Positions 51,376 to 53,355 of a DNA stretch of 53,355 nucleotides are shown here, piece after piece. Positions within the stretch are counted from its first letter, which is position 1. Every line of letters begins with the position of its first letter. The DNA is taken from contig NZ_JAHKQA010000020.1 in the NCBI RefSeq assembly GCF_018860705.1, positions 1 to 53,355 of the forward strand. The letters are read 5' to 3'. Below the pieces are notes generated by a model. It was not told where the DNA came from and ran no database searches. It saw only the letters and a list, made by a program, of their open reading frames with translations. The position numbers and the translations under genes are program-made. This DNA comes from Citreicella sp. C3M06 (GTDB taxonomy: Bacteria > Pseudomonadota > Alphaproteobacteria > Rhodobacterales > Rhodobacteraceae).

Positions 51376-53078
51376 GCGACAAAGAACAGGGCCTGTCGCG
51401 CGGGCTGACCAATTACGGCGACCGGGATTTCTCGGTCTACCTGCGCAACAGCTTTGCCTCTTCCATGGGCTACAGCCGCGACATGCTGAAACGCCCCATC
51501 GTCGGCATCGCCAACAGCTTTTCGGGATTCAACAACTGCCACCGGCATTTCCCCGAACTGCTCGATGCGGTGAAACGCGGGGTGCTGATGGAAGGCGGGC
51601 TGCCGATCGAATTTCCCACCATTTCATTGGGCGAGGTGTTCCTGTCGCCGACCTCGCTCAAATTCCGCAATCTGATGTCGATGGACACCGAGGAAATGGT
51701 GCGCGCCCAGCCGATGGATGCGGTGGTGCTGATGGGCGGCTGCGACAAGACGGTGCCAGCGCAGCTGATGGGGGCGGCCTCGGCCGATCTGCCGGCGGTG
51801 CAACTGGTGGCGGGGCCGATGATGACCTCGCGCTATCAGGAAGAACGTCTGGGCGCCTGCACCGATTGCCGCCGCTTCTGGTCGAAATACCGCGCCAAGG
51901 AGGTGACGACAGAACAGATAAACGACATCGAGGGGCGGCTTGCCACCACCTCGGGCACCTGCGCTGTGATGGGCACCGCCTCCACCATGGCCTGCATCGC
52001 CGAAACGCTGGGCATGTCGCTGCCGGGCACGGCGGCGATTCCGGCGGTGCACGCAGACCGTCTGCGCGCGGGCGAGGAATCGGGGCGCGCCGCTGCCCGG
52101 ATGATCCTGAACCCGATCAAACCGTCGCAAGTCATGACCGAAAAATCGGTGGAAAACGCGCTGCGGGTGTTGCTGGCGTTGGGGGGCTCGACCAACGCCA
52201 TCATTCACCTGACCGCCGTGGCGCGCCGTCTTGGCATCCCGGTGTCGCTGCAAAAGCTCAACGAGCTGTCCGATACGACGCCGGTGCTGGTGAACCTCAA
52301 GCCGGTGGGCAGCAATTACATGGAAGATTTCTTCTTTGCGGGCGGCGTCGGCGCGGTGCTGCGCGAGCTGAAGCCGCTGCTGCATCTCGACACGCTGTCG
52401 GTCACCGGCCAGACCCTGGGCGACCGGCTGGAGCAGGACGAAGGCTGGGTGGATCGCCGGGTGATCGCCAAGGCCTCCGAGCCGCTGGAGCCGCAGGGCG
52501 GGCTGGTGGCGCTGTTCGGCAATCTTGCGCCGCGCGGGGCGATCCTCAAACGCTCTGCCGCCGACAAGACGTTGTTCGAAAAAGAGGGGCGGGCGGTGGT
52601 GTTCACCTCGCTGGCCGATCTTGCAGCGCGGGTCGATGACCCGGATCTGGACATCACCAAGGACGATTTCATGGTGTTGCAGAACGCTGGCCCCAAAAGC
52701 GAATCCGGCATGCCCGAGGCGGGCTACCTGCCGCTGCCGCGCAAGATCGCGGAGCAGGGCGTCAAGGACATGGTGCGCATTTCCGATGCGCGTATGTCGG
52801 GTACGGCCTTTGGCACCATTGTGTTGCATGTCGCGCCCGAGGCCTCGGTCGGTGGGCCGCTGGCGCTGGTGCGCAACGGCGATCGCATCAAGCTGTCGGT
52901 CAAGGAGCGGCGCATCGAGCTACTGGTCGATGATGCCGAACTGGAAAGCCGCCGCGCCGAGTGGGTCAGCGACAACGTGCCGCCCGAGCAGCGGCGCGGC
53001 TATGACCGGCTTTATGCATCCGAGGTGATGCAGGCGGACGAGGGCTGCGATTTCGCCTTTCTCGGGCCGGTGGACTGA
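51372..53078 (+). CDS. IlvD/Edd-family sugar-acid dehydratase (arabonate dehydratase-like)
   Basis: A 568-residue iron-sulfur dehydratase. Its pattern follows the L-arabonate/D-xylonate dehydratase branch rather than true IlvD or Edd: GRPIVGI-like KRPIVGIANSFSGFNNC, MGGCDKTVPAQLMGAASADL, SGTCAVMGTASTMACIAETL, LGGSTNAIIHL and ARMSGTAFGTIVLHVAPEA. The three cysteines that hold the cluster (in NNC, GGCDK and SGTC) are present. It would remove water from an aldonate to give a 2-keto-3-deoxy acid. The start overlaps the aldehyde dehydrogenase by four bases. The true substrate is probably a sugar acid or hydroxy acid brought in by the TctCBA transporter. Confidence 0.9.
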   Translation: MSDKEQGLSRGLTNYGDRDFSVYLRNSFASSMGYSRDMLKRPIVGIANSFSGFNNCHRHFPELLDAVKRGVLMEGGLPIEFPTISLGEVFLSPTSLKFRNLMSMDTEEMVRAQPMDAVVLMGGCDKTVPAQLMGAASADLPAVQLVAGPMMTSRYQEERLGACTDCRRFWSKYRAKEVTTEQINDIEGRLATTSGTCAVMGTASTMACIAETLGMSLPGTAAIPAVHADRLRAGEESGRAAARMILNPIKPSQVMTEKSVENALRVLLALGGSTNAIIHLTAVARRLGIPVSLQKLNELSDTTPVLVNLKPVGSNYMEDFFFAGGVGAVLRELKPLLHLDTLSVTGQTLGDRLEQDEGWVDRRVIAKASEPLEPQGGLVALFGNLAPRGAILKRSAADKTLFEKEGRAVVFTSLADLAARVDDPDLDITKDDFMVLQNAGPKSESGMPEAGYLPLPRKIAEQGVKDMVRISDARMSGTAFGTIVLHVAPEASVGGPLALVRNGDRIKLSVKERRIELLVDDAELESRRAEWVSDNVPPEQRRGYDRLYASEVMQADEGCDFAFLGPVD

Positions 53079-53089
53079 AGGGACAGAGC

Positions 53090-53355
53090 ATGAAGATAGG
53101 GACGCCGAAGGAGCTAGTGCCTGGTGAGAACCGGGTGGCGCTGACGCCGGAGTCGGCGCGTGCGTTGCACAAGCTGGGGCATGAGTGTCTGGTTGAAAGC
53201 GGCGCGGGCGTTGCGGCGGGCTTTTCCGACGCCGCTTACAGCGATGCGGGGGTGACGGTACTCGACAGTGCCGAGGCGCTGTATGAGCAGGCCGATGTGA
53301 TCGCCAAGGTGCAGCCGCCGAGCGACGCCGAGGTCGACCGGCTGACAGAGGGCAA
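53090..53355 (+). CDS. pntA: NAD(P) transhydrogenase alpha subunit, N-terminal part (cut by window edge)
   Basis: The first 88 residues read MKIGTPKELVPGENRVALTP, then LHKLGHECLVESGAGVAAGF and QADVIAKVQPPSD. This is the N-terminus of PntA and the related alanine dehydrogenases. The spacing favours PntA, which with PntB moves hydride between NADH and NADPH at the expense of the proton gradient. It starts 11 bases after the dehydratase stop with GAAGGGACAG upstream, so it is probably co-transcribed with the catabolic genes and would rebalance their cofactors. Alanine dehydrogenase cannot be ruled out from this portion alone. Confidence 0.8.
   Translation, partial: MKIGTPKELVPGENRVALTPESARALHKLGHECLVESGAGVAAGFSDAAYSDAGVTVLDSAEALYEQADVIAKVQPPSDAEVDRLTEG

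Noticed and set aside
51372-53078. Assignment as dihydroxy-acid dehydratase IlvD of branched amino acid synthesis
   Set aside because: The motif pattern and the catabolic operon context fit the arabonate/xylonate dehydratase branch better, and no other ilv gene is near.

Overview
The window reads as a chromosomal segment of a GC-rich alphaproteobacterium, most likely a member of the Rhodobacteraceae (Rhodobacterales). This rests on gene content and order (fabD-fabG-acpP; pyrC-pyrE near dnaB; a DUF2842 protein beside purA; an RlmI-like methyltransferase overlapping a PIN protein), on the strong GC bias and on a GGGATATTTT-type inverted repeat. No rRNA, tRNA, CRISPR array or replication origin was found.

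Layout. 1-1.9 kb is a small insertion-sequence graveyard: an IS5-family fragment running off the left edge, an IS110-family scrap cut by a complete but dead IS3-family element with recognisable 27-bp ends, and the tail of a frameshifted VPLPA-CTERM-like protein. 1.9-12 kb is mainly housekeeping: dnaB, pyrE and pyrC, a cytochrome b561-YceI fusion, fabD-fabG-acpP, and a large von Willebrand A/RTX calcium-binding protein. 12.2-16.7 kb holds a divergent LysR/dialkylglycine decarboxylase pair (dgdR/dgdA) followed by an aldehyde dehydrogenase and two small membrane proteins. 16.8-23.3 kb is a ydcSTUV-patD-type cluster (polyamine-like ABC importer plus gamma-aminobutyraldehyde dehydrogenase) with a LysR regulator. 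23.3-32.8 kb carries edd, an RlmI-like methyltransferase with a PIN protein, a WYL regulator, DUF2842-purA, an AEC carrier, and a metallo-beta-lactamase/TatD pair. 32.9-37.7 kb is a vitamin B12 uptake operon (btuB-btuF-btuC-btuD order on the minus strand) behind a clear cobalamin riboswitch, followed by a plus-strand peroxiredoxin.

38.8 kb to the right edge is a tightly packed plus-strand catabolic cluster: IclR regulator, zinc alcohol dehydrogenase, a molybdenum hydroxylase with an unusual subunit arrangement (2Fe-2S domain fused to the N-terminal half of the Mo subunit, C-terminal half on a separate gene), a tripartite tricarboxylate transporter (TctCBA), an IolD-like thiamine diphosphate enzyme, an aldehyde dehydrogenase, an IlvD/Edd-family sugar-acid dehydratase and the start of pntA. 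Most neighbours overlap by 4-8 bases, so they are probably made together. The gene set suggests import of an organic acid or sugar acid and its oxidation, dehydration and C-C cleavage into central metabolism. I cannot name the substrate, and this is the best candidate here for an undescribed pathway.

Several non-coding elements stand out: the cobalamin riboswitch, a 14-bp hairpin at the predicted 5' end of the acpP mRNA, a GntR-like operator before edd, LysR-type palindromes before ydcS, an IclR-type palindrome before the catabolic cluster, and an unexplained 12-bp inverted repeat enclosing further hairpin potential at 37.7-37.8 kb.
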